NCBI GenBank assembly: GCA_016801845.1
Contig: CM028909.1
Coordinates: 22,906,813 to 22,970,812, forward strand
Reading direction: 5' to 3'
DNA: 64,000 nucleotides
From: Polydactylus sextarius
Lineage: Eukaryota > Chordata > Actinopteri > Polynemidae
Part shown: one piece after another, positions 8,956-23,391 of the stretch
Layout of the letters: every line of letters begins with the position of its first letter
Numbering within the stretch: the first letter of the stretch is position 1
The notes under the pieces: generated by a model
Seen by the model: the letters and a program-made list of their open reading frames with translations, nothing else
What the model was told of the DNA's origin: nothing
Databases searched by the model: none
Program-made: the position numbers and the translations under genes

Positions 8956-11900
8956 ATGTGTTTTAATTATATAGGATTAAAGGATTCATTGCAAAGAGCA
9001 TCAAAGTACAGGACATATGTTTATATATTCTTGTAAATCTCATCCAGGGAATCTGATATATCTGGGGTCAGTACAGTGCAGCAGCAGCACCAGGCTGGAG
9101 CTGACACTGACCGTGGTGTAAACAACATGCATCCGTCATTGATTTGAGGGTCTTTACCATCACTCTACTTATGTGTTACTGGAGGTGCAACCTGCTGCAA
9201 TAGCAACACTGTTTTTATTATGTTTTAGTATATCTTATACAACCCCCCTCTTATTAGATGTGTTAGTTGTGTAGCAGGACCATCCCTCCTCTCAGAGACA
9301 CCTCTTTGTCCACTGACAGGATCTGGTGGAGTGTTAGTGCAGGCTGAAGCAGTCCCAGCTCGTCTTGGTGTAGATAGACCGAGACCACATTTTTACCTGG
9401 TCAGGATGAGATCAACACTTGAGAGTTAATGAATGACTGTTGCTCTAATGACAACCACATCCTGTTATTTTACCAGACACTAACCCCCCAAGTAACATTC
9501 AGCCTCTAACACACAACCTCAAAGTAGAAAATCCTTCTCATGTGACTGAGTCATGTATGATCTCTTCTCTGAGTCAAAGAAAATGTTGCAACTGACATTT
9601 ACAGCTTGTTTCAAAGAAGAGGGGTTATCATTACCGCCACCTACAACCAGTGTGACTGCACTAAGAAAACAGCACCAGCTACAGCTTCTCAGGCTTCGTT
9701 AACATGATACCTGGACCCACGCTTCTGCAGAAGCACCACAGCAATAAATCTACTTTTTCTCATGAAAATAGTTTTTGATGACAAAACAAACTGATTATTT
9801 TTCTGAATGGCTTAAATGGATTTGCTCTGCAATGAAAACTCAAATAAATCTGCTGTTCGAATTAAAAATCTTCCCACTTCTGTTTATTATATCGTCACCT
9901 TCCTAAATAAGTCAATTATTTTGGAAAAAATTGATTTTTTTGCCTAAATCGTCTCCTCATGATGGTGGCCACCTGTGGTAAAACTACTTACACCCTCAGT
10001 TGATCGAGTCATTTTATTCTACCCCTTTAAGATAATGACCTATGTCGAGAGTGTGACATGAGCTGATTTATTATGCCCGAGTCCAAATAAAATGTGACTT
10101 AGGCAATTTTAATAGCTTTCCAAGATGGCGACTACCTTCAGTGAACTAATTTCCGTGATTCTGGACTCGTCCCAAATTGATTTTTTTTTTTACTATAATA
10201 TAAGTTTACTCCTTATTAATAAAGGCAAATAAATATTGCATAGTTGTTTAGTCTTTTTATTGAGTTTTACTGAATTTTCTGAGTCTGCATTTTAGTCAGC
10301 AAAATAGCTAAGTCCGTAAAGCTAGCACTTAGCAAAGATTGGAAATACTCTCCAATTTGTGGCTGTTTAAATGTGAACTGTTTTCTGTCTTTTCAAACAA
10401 TATTTCACTGCCACTTTGGGAATCCCTGATGTAGCTTAATTCAACTGCCCACAAGACCAAGAATGTGTTGGCAACACTTTAGAATAATGGATGTTTGTAA
10501 AACATTAGTAACACTTAGTAAATAAATAGTAAATAATGATTGATCCTTGAAGTAAATAATGAAACTAATTAAAAACAAACCTGGCATCGTCACATCCTGC
10601 TGCTTCACAGTACAACATCTTTGTCATTCCAATGTGGAGTAAAAGAAAAAGTTTGCAAACTCAGTTTCTGTTTTAAAATACTTTTTTCTAATAAAATTTC
10701 ACCTAAAATTCCTTAAAAAATATACTTATTGAAATATAAATGATTTGCTGCATTTTACCCTACCATTGGACTTGGAGCTGCTGATTTATAAAATTTTTAT
10801 TGTGGTGCATGATATCATTGCAATCCTTGACCATCAGAACATAGGGGTAGACAACACCTTTGATCTATCATGTTCAGCTCAAGTAATATGATGCAGAATA
10901 CATAATTCAGTTATGGCAGAAAGCAAGATGGCCACCACAGATGTCAATCAGTGACATTGTCCACATTGACCATTAAAACATGAGGGGAGACATAATTTTA
11001 TATGTGCTTTAATGTTTTGTTTCAATAGATATCATAGTTTGGTGATGGCGGAAAGTAAAATGGCCAAGTCATTTATTTCAGAATTTCCACACAGTGTCAT
11101 TACTATGCCGATAGTCATCCTTACATCTTTTTTGAGTGAAATTATCAATAAATGCCATATATCATTTTTCTTGGTTAAGTTTCTTGTGTTTCCTGAAAAA
11201 CTTGAACTGAAACATGACTTAGGTGATTATTTTAGGAAGGTGTCAATATCTGAACTGCCAATGAACCTGAACCTGTAGAACTGAATATCCAGAGCAGAAA
11301 ATGACTGATACACTGTATATTGCCTCCTTACTTGTTTCAGAGCTTCTTGCCTACCTTGCTGCATTTGACAGGGTGATCATAATAAATATGTCACATTATC
11401 TGACTCTCAGAACAGACGAGACTCTGACATACGTGTCTGTTTTACATCTGAAATGGATATTGATTCATTGTCAGAGCAAATGTCTAACAATTTTTGGAAA
11501 CCTGGTAGGATCCACCAACAGGATCAGTTGGGTCCTAATTCTTTACCCAAACCATTACACTACAGTAGGAACCAAAGTTTGGAACTGTTATGACGTGTCT
11601 GCACAAGATGTTAATGTGTTTTATTGTTTTATATGACACAGGAAATTATACAAGACTTGCTGACCAGTCTAAACTGTATTGTTAATGTGCTAAATTATTG
11701 TACCAATACTCTACACAGCAGTTACTTAACACTCAAGACTGAAGGTCCACTGGCTTTTATTGACAGGGAAAGAAAGATGAAGTAAATCTTATCATGATCA
11801 GTGTCACTTTTTAAATCTTTGTTTGTCTGTCAGTGTCTGATGAGTGAATTGCATTGAGCTGATCATGTAAACGTAAACATTTTAATATACCACATATCTA

Positions 11901-13490
11901 TTTTATACCAGGCACTGAAACACCTGTGGCTGCCTCGAGACAATGAGGCACATGAGAAAAGCTGACAAGCATCACTTAGGTCACTGAGTTCATTTTTGTC
12001 AGCATCAGCTCCTCTGTACCTGCTCTACATCACTATCAAAGCATGTAATGTAATTTGGAGGGAGTTCTTATCTGAAGACAGTCGCACTCAAGAGGAAGCA
12101 GATAATATACCGGTAGCAATAAATCAACATGTCAGTGTATATGTGTTTCATGCAAGTCAGTCAGCCAAATGGTCAAAGTCCCATAAAGAGAGAGAAAAAA
12201 CATGTTGTCATATTAAAATATTGGTTTCAACAAGTCTCATTTTTTATTTTTGATCACATTTTTAAAATATGAGAACAACCAAGATGTGTGTATAATATAG
12301 GACTGCTTCACACAAGGACAAATAAAACTCATTTTACTTGTGACACATGAAACATAAAATGAGGTAATCAATAGTTACAGTTATAGTTTGTCCATTTCAT
12401 TATGGCATTCATTCCAGATCTTGACAAATATATTTAGGACTTCATTACTGCTAATTGTTTTTATGCTTTGCTGAAATGTCTCCTGTATCTCAGGCTGTGA
12501 ATAAGCTGAGTTAGCCTAAAAGTTTAGACGTATCCACTGATTTAAAAGCAGACTGTCAAAACGACCTAGAAACAACAAAATCCCACTGACAAACCCATAC
12601 TGCCCTCATGTGTCCAGACAGGAACAGCCTTATCACAACTGAGCTGACTGAGAGACTGTTTGATAAAACAATATTTTCTTTGTGTCATTAATCCTCTCTA
12701 AAATTATCCTGACCTAGCCAAGAATATCACTTTATTATTCTTGGAAGTAATGACATATTTTTTTCCAAAAGGGGATGGAGTTGGAGAAATGATGTGACAA
12801 ATCACCTCTGGGACTTGTCTGGATTCCCTGGATATTGAAACTATTCTGGTTGTGTATACAGGGCTCTGAACCAGTTTTTTTCTAATACTACAGTGTACTC
12901 TTATCAGATTTCTCATAGTCAGTGTACAAGAACAGAATCAAAATACATCACTATCAAATGGCTGATGTTAGCACTGTCTTGTATATTTGCATGCATATCT
13001 AAATGTGATCAAAGATGTCATGTGGCACAACAGTTTGTAAAAAAACAAACAAACAAAAAAACACGTGAGATTTAGCTGAGTTCATGTTGTGACTGCAGTG
13101 AGATTTGACACCTTGTCATGCATCATACAGTACCTGCATCTGATCTGAATAAATGCTAAGGTATGCAGGGATGCTGTATGGGGTGTGGGGGTTGGGTGGG
13201 AGAGTTAGGACGATTCCAAGGGCCCCTGACTGACAGGGGCCCAAAAATATTAGAATATTATTTCATCATATTGTATTATTATCCTTTCGTTGGGCCCACA
13301 ATTCCTGGCAGCGCAGCTGCAGCTGTGAGTTTTTGTAATGTATAATTTATCGTGAGTTTATTACAATAATATATATAAGATATAGGCTTTCCAGTCCTCG
13401 TTGTATTTGTGGTCTTCATGACGGAGCGTGCTGCGCTGAGGGGGAATCCGTCAGTGTGATGTCACGGGCCCAGACAGTCGAGAGGCGGGT
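8956..13490. other. 4.5-kb gene-poor interval
   Basis: I find no convincing exon, RNA gene or intact mobile element. ORFs at 11012-11278 and 11301-11636 resemble no family I know and lack flanking splice sites that would make a gene. A 9-bp perfect inverted repeat with a 5-nt loop (GGGCCCCTG / CAGGGGCCC) lies at 13220-13242. CpG content rises from about 13400 into the szrd1 promoter. Confidence 0.5.
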
Positions 13491-13542
13491 CTGGAGCAGC
13501 AGCCCAGGCAGGACGGCCACCTCCACAGCGTGTGTGAGCAAA

Positions 13543-13557
13543 ATGAAACATGGATGA
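13543..13557 (+). promoter_or_regulatory. minimal upstream ORF overlapping the szrd1 start
   Basis: ATG AAA CAT GGA TGA begins 7 nt before the szrd1 ATG (13550) and ends at 13557, inside the main ORF. The main ATG is in better context (ACATGG). Ribosomes starting at the first ATG would stop 5 nt past the main start, so this could dampen translation. That effect is inference. Confidence 0.6.
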
Positions 13558-16500
13558 GGAGGTCGCCGAAAGTTGGGAAGAAGCTGCTGACAGTGGGGTA
13601 AATAACAAATGAATCAATATACCCTCGGTTAATTTCGAATGTCCGCGTTGGTTGTTTGGTTCCACGTACATGGCTGGTTCTAGAACTTCGGAAGACGTTC
13701 CGCGTTAATGACTCCCACGGGCCAACAATGTGGCTAATGCTAACGCTAGCTGTAAGAAACTTGTCGAGCTAACGTCAAGTAGCTAACGAGCGAGACGGTT
13801 TTAACGCGGACTAGCTACCTCGTTTAGCGTCGTTTACTGTTTCTAATCCACTCCAAAGGAAATATGACTACTATGACTGATTATCAGTTAGGAAATATGC
13901 ATGGCGCAAAACTCAACTCACTGAATTACAGCTCTCGGCAGTTGGAAATGCCCCGGTGGTGTAAGCTAATGCTAAGTTAGCAACAGATTACATGGCTAGC
14001 GTGGAAAATCCTTAAATATTAATTCACTTGTTGGAAAATGCGCGCACCTCAAACAAGACTATTATAACCCCTTCACTTTGGTTCCTTACTCATTGTGACT
14101 TCATGTAATGTTTTATAACAACTCTTAATTTAGGGAAACGTCTAATTGAATATCGTTTCCCACGACGACTAACGGCAGTGTGAAGCAGTTTCGATTACAG
14201 TTTTGACTTCTTTTAAGTGACGAGGACTAACTTTGCAGGCTCGCGTCTGTACAATAAGCGGCACATGGGTGTTAATTTAGCACAATTATTTCATGGAGGT
14301 TTGTTTAAACGATTAATACTCTTAAGGTTAGCTAGCTGAGTGCTAGCATGTTGAACTCACTTAGTGGTTTCCTGTTAGGTTACGAGGCCAACTTATCGGT
14401 GGATAACATTTTCGGCCATATTATAACCTAGTGACGGCGGACAGCGAGCGAGTCATGTCGCCAAACCGGTTAGTTGGCATCATTTAGTTAACATTTCAGT
14501 GTTATTTATCTATCATTAGCCGTCACAGTAGTCTGGCAGACCATCGCTGCCCCGTGACGTCAAGAACGTGGCTCTGTGAAGAAGTTGGCCGTAACGTTAT
14601 CGGCTCCTCGGGCTGAAGTTACACATCCCCTTTTAAACGTATTTTACTGTGGTTAGCGAGGGTAAAACGTGACTAAAACGCACCCAACTTAACCTTATAA
14701 AGTAATAACAATTTTCGGTGTCAACATCAGCCTGCTAATGTTGGCTAGCTTAGCAATCTCTCTGTTATGACTTGGCAGCTGTCCCGCACATGTATAAATA
14801 GCTTGTAACTGAACCCAGCTTTCCATCCACTCTCCTACGTGCTCAGTACCTTGCCTCTCATCCTTACTCAAACTTACCATGTTGTCTGTTCACCAAAAAC
14901 ATATTTTTTTACTCTACAGGAAATGGAAAAACGGTTAGAAGAGAAGCTAAGGATCAGCCAGAAAGAGCGGTAAGGCATTAAAGAGTAGAAGAAACACACC
15001 TCAAACACACATTTGCTTTGAAATGACTGCTTCACTTTCATTTCAAACACGATTTAGTTTATTTTTTTGCACACCTGAACATGACAGGCACAGCAATAAT
15101 CCATGTCTTCCTGTTACGTTATAGGAAAAAAACATATCACACATTACAGTCTACAGAATTTAGGTCTCGGAAAGATAGAACATCAGCTCTGGATTGTCTT
15201 TATAGTTGAGTTGAGATATTGGAGTCAATATTAGGAGATAAAATTGCACTGATGCATCCCCATTTCATCCTAAATTGATTTATTTCATTTTGTTAATTGT
15301 TGAATTAACAAATGATCTTAAACGTGAGAGGATTATTGTATTGTTCTGTTTCCTTTAAACTGCCATGTGTGTATCATCCATAGTATTGCAAGCACTGCCT
15401 CCGTGTCTTTAATGTAATGGTCTCTTTCTTTTTTCATCAACTCTGTCTTGTCGATCTGTCTCTAGAGAGTCCAGTAACAATTCTTCACGATCTCCAATAA
15501 AGACAACCATGGTGATACAGGACGAGTCTCTACCAGCAGCACCCCCACCTCAGATCCGCATTTTGAAGCGGCCTGCCAGTAACGGGTCGCTGGGATCACC
15601 GCTGAATCAGAACAGGCCTACGCCACAGGTCAAGTCTCTGGCTCAGCGTGAGGCAGAGTACGCAGAGGCCAGGAAGAGAATACTGGGTAGTGCCTGCCCA
15701 GAGGAGACGCCTCAGGACAACAAGCCCAACACAGACAGGTAATAATAATAATTATTATTGTATAAATAATAATAACAATGGAGCACTTGTAATTATTATG
15801 TGCTCTATGTCATCCCAAAGACTCAGTTACATTTTGAGAGTTTAAAGAGGATTTTAGGATCCTTCCATTCACTGTGATTGCACCAACTAACATTTTTGTT
15901 TGTGTAATAATTAAATGTGTTTATCTCCGAAGCAGAAGAGGTTTTTGTTGTTTTTACAAGTAGGTTTGTCCGTGTTGCACTTTTTTCTTTTTTTTTTTTT
16001 TTCGCTCTTGCTGACATCTGTGGTAGAGTTGGACCACAGTCTTATGAAAAGCTACGCAGCAGTTTCTCAAGAGAAAAAATATATGCAAGAACTGTATCCT
16101 TAAATAAGACAACACAAGCTAACAATTAGTATGGAAACTATAGGACAACAGTCACCAAAAATGTGCTCAATTCCAAGAAAATCCTGAATAAAATGTAAGA
16201 ATTCATGTCAGCTGCTGTGTAAACGACTGGGGTTTTGATTGACAGGATGTGGAAACTAACAATTAACATAGACGGCTCTCTGAGGTATTTTTGCAGAACT
16301 TTCAATTCCTGTTATTCAGCCAACACGTCTTAAGAAGAATTTCTAATCCTCTGTGCTCAGTCTGATTTGAATGTATTTAAATTGTTATGAAATGAAAAGT
16401 GACAAAATGAAAATAAAACAAGGAAATAAGTCAAATCATGTGTTTAAAAACCTAACAACCAATGTAAAAAAAACAGGATGGACCTTTATGACAAATGTGA

Positions 16501-16786
16501 GACTATAGGGATCCTGTAATTGGGACAGCTTAGGAGAAAGACACTCTTTGAAAACAAGAATGCTACCGAAACTTTGCCAACTGAGACTGAACTGTGAGCA
16601 GTTTCTGTCTAGCAGCTGGCACGTGGGAATAGCTGCTGTTTCTAATTTATTCCTGTTTCCTGTCTTTCCGTCAGGCCAGGGCGCAATAACTCAACATTGC
16701 CTTCAGAGGACACCCGATCAAACAATCACACTGTCCGGCAGCCAGCCGGTCCAGACGGCACCCATGGGTTCCGACAGCACAGATAA
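13550..16786 (+). CDS. szrd1: SUZ RNA-binding domain-containing protein 1
   Basis: Four coding exons: 13550-13597, 14920-14969, 15466-15738 and 16675-16786. All have GT/AG borders and join in frame to 160 residues, close to the 152 of human SZRD1. Exon 1 begins MDEEVAESWEEAADSG. Exon 2 gives the MEKRLEEKL block. Exon 3 has VIQDESLPA, PQIRILKRP and KSLAQREAEYAEARKRILG, which form the SUZ domain. Exon 4 ends with the SUZ-C-like QPAGPDGTHGF. The family binds RNA and is linked to cell-cycle control. A 4-codon upstream ORF (13543-13557) overlaps the start codon. The 5' region is CpG-rich with many GCTAAC/GTTAGC words. Confidence 0.95.
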
Positions 16787-19060
16787 ATGGGCCCCGGAGC
16801 CACACAGCCATTGAGAGATCAAGGGCCTCCTGAGAGCAAAGACAGCACTGTATTCTTAAACTTCCTTCAGTTTCATAATGTCAGATGGGCAGCGAATACG
16901 GCCGCACTGCTGCTCAACTCCTCCCACCAGCATACATGTGGAACTGACAGGGAGCGAGAGACTCCAGGAGGAAGTCAGATATGCTCTTCTCTCTCTCTCT
17001 CCAATCCAGTCTGTTCGACACTGTGATTATGGACATCTTCTGGACTCACTGTGATGATCCCTTTAAGAGACGCCCCTCACCTCCATCTCTCTCCTCCTCC
17101 GGTCCTCAGGATGCCTGCAGGGCCGAAGCAAAGACTTTATCAAAGGACGGCAGAGAGAGGAGGAGATGTGACGGGCCACAGCAAAATGAGATGAGCTGGT
17201 AGTTGTGCAGCAGCTTCTCCCCAGCAATAATACCACACATCACTTCTCACACCTTTCATGTGTTGTTTTAATTTTTCTGATGTTGTCTCAGTACATTTTT
17301 ATCTTTTTCCTGATGTTCTGATTTTCACCAAGTACAGCTGAAAAAAAAAGTACTTTAAACACACAAAGAATCTGTTTATTAAAATGGCATTTAATATCAG
17401 TAGTTATAAACATACACTTAATATCAGCAGTTTTTATAAAACAGGAAATGGAAACATTCACATTTTCCTGGTAGTTTTGTGCTAAAAGGATCTAAAAACG
17501 CCACATTTCGGTTTCTCTATTTTGTTTAAACGGCTCGTGGTGAACTTGCCACCTGATGCAGAGTATTACCAGGTACCTGTGTGCTAACTGAGCTGTTATA
17601 TAGCATAATTAGTGCACCCCTGTAATGTAAATTGCCATTTGTTTTTTTTAACTAAGGTGAAGGGTCAAGTTGTATATCTGACAAGTTCTGTTTACGGTTT
17701 TTGTTTTTTTTAATTAAGCTTTACAGCTGTCTTCCTTGGACTGTCACTTCATTATTTCTATTTAAAAGTAAAAGCAAAAAAAAAAAAAAGTGGAGATTGT
17801 GGATTCAAGTCCATTTTAAGTAGCTTTTCTGCCTTTTTTATGTGATGGCAGCAATGTCAGAGCAGTATTTTAATCAAAATGAACCAAAAGCCCATTTTAA
17901 AATCAACCTGTTCGTGGCAGGTAATTCAGATGTCATTTATTTTGAAGGTGGTGTGGCAGCAGCTCAAGGGAGTTGAAATGTGGGATTGAATTTACTGCTG
18001 TACCTCACAAGGCGCCCTGTGGTATCGCCACCTCCACCGCGGTGCACTCGTTCCATCATGTCCTTCACTGATGTGCAGCAGGTGGGAACTCAGGTGCAAG
18101 CGAACGAGACTGAGTGAATGAGTAAAATGAACGAAGATTGTATTTTTCCGGCAGGTTTGATTGCTCAAAAGGCAAATGTCCATATTTAAGCTTGGGTTGG
18201 CACTTTGTTAGGAAAAAGTGCTGTGCGGAGTGTGGTGAAATGTAACAAACTATGTCCACGTCCCAAGATGAATGATTTATTTTTTTTTTTGTCTTAACTT
18301 TTTGTGTCTTGATCTCAATATAAAATTGTAACACCACTCCCTTGTTCAGTAAGTGACGGTCTGTGCTGGAAATGGAACCTGTAGACACAGCTGGATGTGA
18401 ACCAGAGAGAGGTGGCTACTACCCGGCTGTCTATTGTGCCCAATAGATGTGATTAGTTTTTCACATTTATATGTTTATGTGGAGAAGAAATCTCAAAGCC
18501 ATAATTCAGTGGTGCACATCATCAGTAGAAAAGTTCTATTAACGGTTGAATTCTGCTTGTGCCTCCTGTATCACATCTTTACTTCCCAGTTGTTGATTTT
18601 TATTAGTGTAGTTAAGAAAGTGATTATGTTTGAGGGAGATTTCACAAAACTGGTAACAGATTATAGTTCAGGAAAACTAGAGGCAGAGCAGGAGACAAGA
18701 CGGGTTTAGTTGAGCTCTGGGTGAGAACACAAACTGCCTGTAAATACTGATTTAATAAAACGATTTGCCAAAAAATGTGAATTCTCATGTTGTGATGCAC
18801 ATTTATCATTTCAAAGTAAAGCAACTGAATGCGTCTAGCATGAGACAGGAGTCTAAAAGGAAATAAAACCTGTGTGACCATCAGAGGAGTTTAAAAATAG
18901 TCAAACCATAGACCCACAGTAATAAAGTTTAGATAAAAATAGTTTTATTAATACAGGTAAACATATCTTTGCATTGTTGGTCAAGTCGTGGATGTGGCCC
19001 AGACACCCACAGCATAGTTTGACTGTTGGCTGACGAGTTCAACAGAGGGGGTGGCAGATG
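16787..19060. other. convergent 3' ends of szrd1 (+) and atp13a2 (-)
   Basis: This 2.3-kb stretch has no coding exon. It should hold the szrd1 3' UTR and the end of atp13a2. Candidate plus-strand polyadenylation signals are AATAAA at 18754-18759 and 18921-18926. The minus-strand signal (TTTATT on the plus strand) is at 18944-18949. The two transcripts may therefore end within tens of bases of each other. Several poly-T and poly-A runs occur but no clear mobile element. Confidence 0.55.
18944..18949 (-). terminator. atp13a2: putative polyadenylation signal of atp13a2
   Basis: AATAAA on the minus strand lies 112 bp past the atp13a2 stop codon and is the first such signal downstream. Confidence 0.5.
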
Positions 19061-22000
19061 CTAGGACAAGCAGATGACTGTGTGATCTGTGGAGGACAGG
19101 GTTTGATTAAGAGGCGGCCATGATGGAGAGTCAGACAGGAGGACATGCAGGCGTTTGTATAGTTTCTTAGACGGACGCCTCCCACGCAGCAGCCGAAGAC
19201 AGTTGAGGATACCCAAATCTATCAGCACCTGAATTTACACACACAAAAAAAAAACATGAGCTTTTAGGAAAACACCACACTTTAAAAGGCTGTCTATTGA
19301 AATGCAGTAGATATTTTGAAGTGATCGGATAGTAAAGAATCGGCTGACGTATATGAACATTAGCACGTAAAATCACAGGAGTTTCATCGGTAAGAGATGC
19401 GGGAGGTGTAAGGTGAGGCAGTACTGCTTGCATGAGGAAATCTACCTTACGTAGTTGTATAAGTGTAATTACTAGTCAGACGTCAGTTGAACACACTCAC
19501 CTCCACAACAAAACAAGTGAGGAAGTTGAGAGCAGCCAAAGCGACGAGCAACATTTTGTAGTTCATATCAGAGATGTCGTACAGTTGGAAAACTGTGCAA
19601 ATGAACGGCCCGGGATACAACACCAGCCAGGTCATCACGGAGAACAGGATGATCAGGAGACAGAGGAAAATCACTGAAAACACAGAACAGAAATATTCAC
19701 TTGTAGCATCATATATTAGATTTAAAAATTACAATTCATCATCTCTGGATGTTAACAATGACTTACCATTGTAGTAGATAGGTTTCTTGTGAGGGTGTCC
19801 CTTGGTGACCACCACAGCCATGATAATATACTGGAAACCTGACAAGGCAAACACACTTGTATCCTCCATGTTGGGCAGATTAGCTGTTCCAAACACTGTT
19901 GAGTTGAGTGGAGTATACCTGAAATAATACGAGCGATTGCATCAGGATTTTGTCCAGTGAATAAAAAACAAACAGAATATTTATTATGGGAAATAAAAAC
20001 TCTTTGCGGTGCTGTCTCCATTTGTACCGACCAGTCCTGTGAGGTGGTGATGAGGAGTGCGGCGACTTGGCCCAGGACGATCAGGCAGGTGTGGATGAAG
20101 AGGCTGCCCAGGACGGGCAGCGCCAGCAGACTGGCTGAGGGTCTGCTGGGATGTAGCTCACTACTGGGGCCTCCTTTCCCCATGACAATGGCCAACAGAG
20201 TCACCAGGGCAATGTCAGAGAACAGGAACTGCATGTCAGCCACGCCTGTCTTCACCTGTACAGACACATCACGATGTTATGTCTTGGTGTGAGGGAAGAA
20301 ACTGTTTATCTGATTCCTCTGTCTGTCTTTGGTTCAGATTTTCATTAAGGGTTTTAAAAGGTTTGCATCTTCTGGACAGTTGTTCAATATTTAACTAGAA
20401 TGACACTCAGTGAAGCGTACACCTCCAACGAGGCCACATATTGACTAAAATGTCAAATCTTACAATGTTTAAGGAAGTGATAAAAAGTTCTTTGCTGTGC
20501 CCTTTTAAACCGATCTGCACCAAAATGTATCTACGTCCTCCCTGGGCCACATCCCATCCCTGCTACAAGTTTGGTGCTAATTGGTTCAGTAGTGTTGATA
20601 AAATCCTGCTCACTGACTGAAAAACACAGAAGTAATATATCAATAAGAAAATCTAATCACTATTTTATTTCATATATTACTTTTATGTTTTCATTTTCCT
20701 CTTCAGCCAATCACATCCACTTCCTCGACATCAACAACTGCTACCAAATGTAGCCAAATATCCTCTAAAACCTGGATAGCGAGCTGGATAACTAACTAAC
20801 TGACTGGTTTTATAGCACTGAATGATATGAAAGGCTACCAGGACAGAAGGGCAGATGAATGAGAGCAACATGCTGCAGCTGATCCACCAGGTCCTGAGAT
20901 GTGACACATGATCACTGTTAAATCGAGTGGTGAGCTGCACTGCTACTCACAGTGTAGAGGATGAGGACTGAGCAGAACTGAATGAGGCTGTACAGGGCCA
21001 TGTATCTGAAGAGACCGAAGGATGTGACCAGAGAACATCGGCCCTCTCTGCAGAGACGAGGAGAACAAATGTGTCAGGATTTCTTCCGCTGTAAATGTCA
21101 CCGGTTTAGTCAAAAAACATCTTCTAACACCTACTGCTTCCTCACCTGATGAGCAGCGGCACACAGCTGATGTTTTCAGTTTTGGAAGTGAAAGGTGAAG
21201 CCACCGAAGCCTCTGCTTCAGACAGGGAAACCCCCACATCAGCAGCTCTCAGGGCACCACAGTCATTGGCTCCATCTCCACACATCCCCACTCGGTAGCT
21301 ACGGTCAGAGAGGAGGAGCATGACAACACCACCAGCAGCTCAGGTTCTCTGGGTGTAGCTGATCAGTGTGGACCAGCAGTGAGGTGATGGACACTCAGAC
21401 TCCTTACACTGACGTTTAAATGGATATGCAGTTGTTACTGTCGTTTCAAGTATTCAAGAGACGTATTTAAAATTAGAAACTACACATCTACAAAACTGAA
21501 CTGGCTGCACATATTTTTAGAAAAATCTGAACCAGTTTACAGAGTGTCACCCTCATTATCGGGACAAAACCCAAACCAAGATGTTAAAGGAACTCCCACG
21601 ATAAATGTTTGTGTCAGAGCTCAGAGAACACAAGGAAATTAACAAACTCTGAAGCTTTAAGTTTCCTCTGCAGTTCTCTATCAATACGGTAGAGTGGCTG
21701 ACTTATATCTGACTTCACATACATGAAACATCCTGACCCCGTGGTCCTTTGTAGACCATCTTCTACTGATGAGAATGAAATGTTTGAATTGATATTGGAT
21801 TGATGTCTTTGTGTACAATCAGACTCAACAAAGACGTACTGCAGTCTCAACTAGATGCTGTTTTTTTAAGGAAAACTTTAATAAAATGACTGCAAAACTC
21901 AACTCTATTAATACACGCACACACAAAAATATAATAAAACAAAAAATAAAAATAATGCTGATGCTTACAGAGACAACTTTGTCTCCTACTATTGATATTC

Positions 22001-23391
22001 AGTTTTAGAGACTGACATGTTCTGCATGTTTTTGTGTATTAAATTAGTGTTTTTTTATATAACTTTACCAGTGGTTTGACTGATTAATAAAAAATCTCAG
22101 GGCAATATAGACTTTTCTATCTGACAGTCTATTGACCCATTTTGTATGAATCTATTGTTATGACTACAAGTTAATGAGGCTTTGATTTCCCCTGATACTC
22201 AATTCTCTCTAGATGTTCCTCTCAGTAAATTGTTGCTGTGTGTTACTGGATTTGTGTCATTCCCGCGTGTTCCCATTTTTCCTTGTGTGCGAACTCACTT
22301 GAGTTTCTGAAACTCCTTTACCAGCTGTGTCTTCTGATCAGGAGTCATGCGTGCGAACACTGTGGCTCGCATCAAAACCTGAAATGACAGGAGATCAAGG
22401 GAAGGAAATCTAACACCTCAAGTAAAGTAATGTAATCATTGTTCCTGTTGTTTCTTGTTCCATGAGTAACACAGTCTATTGTCAGAATATTCCTGCTAGG
22501 ATTTCACAGCTTCCATTACCTTTGGCAGATACTCTGGGAAGTGGTCACAAAGAACAGCAAAGGACTTTCCATTAATAGCCAAGTGATAGCCAAAACCACC
22601 CTGGTACAGTCCCTGAGAGAGCAAAGTGGAAACACAGTCACTTTGTGAATATTCTGATTATTCTGAATGAGAGAACACGATCCAAACTCTATCACAAATA
22701 TTTAAACCTGTCACTCAAACCCCAGATAAAAAACACTTTGATTCCTTGTCAATATGACATATGATCGACATCCCTTCTAATATTTACAACAGAGCAACAT
22801 GATTATGATGTAAATCATAATCAGGGACAGAAATGTCAAGAAAGTCGTGCCAAGGGAAAGTCCTCAAACAACAGATTCACTTTCCTTCGCTCAAGTTTAA
22901 ACATGACTGTCGACCTAAACAGCTCCAGACCCACAGTCCTGTAGAGTTGTTTTAGACCACGACTAACCCGTGTGATGATCTCTACAGACTGTTGGTGATC
23001 ACTCGCTCCATCTTCCAGGCTGAACCTCAGGGTAGGCACAGACTGGAGAGTGTGGGGGATGGCGTTGACAAATATCACCTTCTCATCGTGTCCCACCATC
23101 CCACAGCTCTTTGCTACATTTACTGCTGTTAAAATGTTGTCACCTGAGGAAAGATGAAACAAAACGTGATATTTGGAATAATGGAAATAAGATGAAAATG
23201 CTCATGTTGGCGTCTGCACAGAGTTGTTGTGCTGTGGTGAATACGAACCTGTGACCATGACGCTGCGAAGTTGTGCCAGTCTCAGGATGTTAATCACTCG
23301 GGGACTTTCTGGCTTCACCAAGTTCTTCAACATGAGGAAACCCAGGAATTGCATGTCTTTCTCCACCTCCTCTCTGTGGACATGCACACAC

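Noticed and set aside
11012..11636. ORFs of 88 and 111 codons in the gap between smim1 and szrd1
   Set aside because: No recognisable motifs, no supporting splice signals, AT-rich intergenic DNA.
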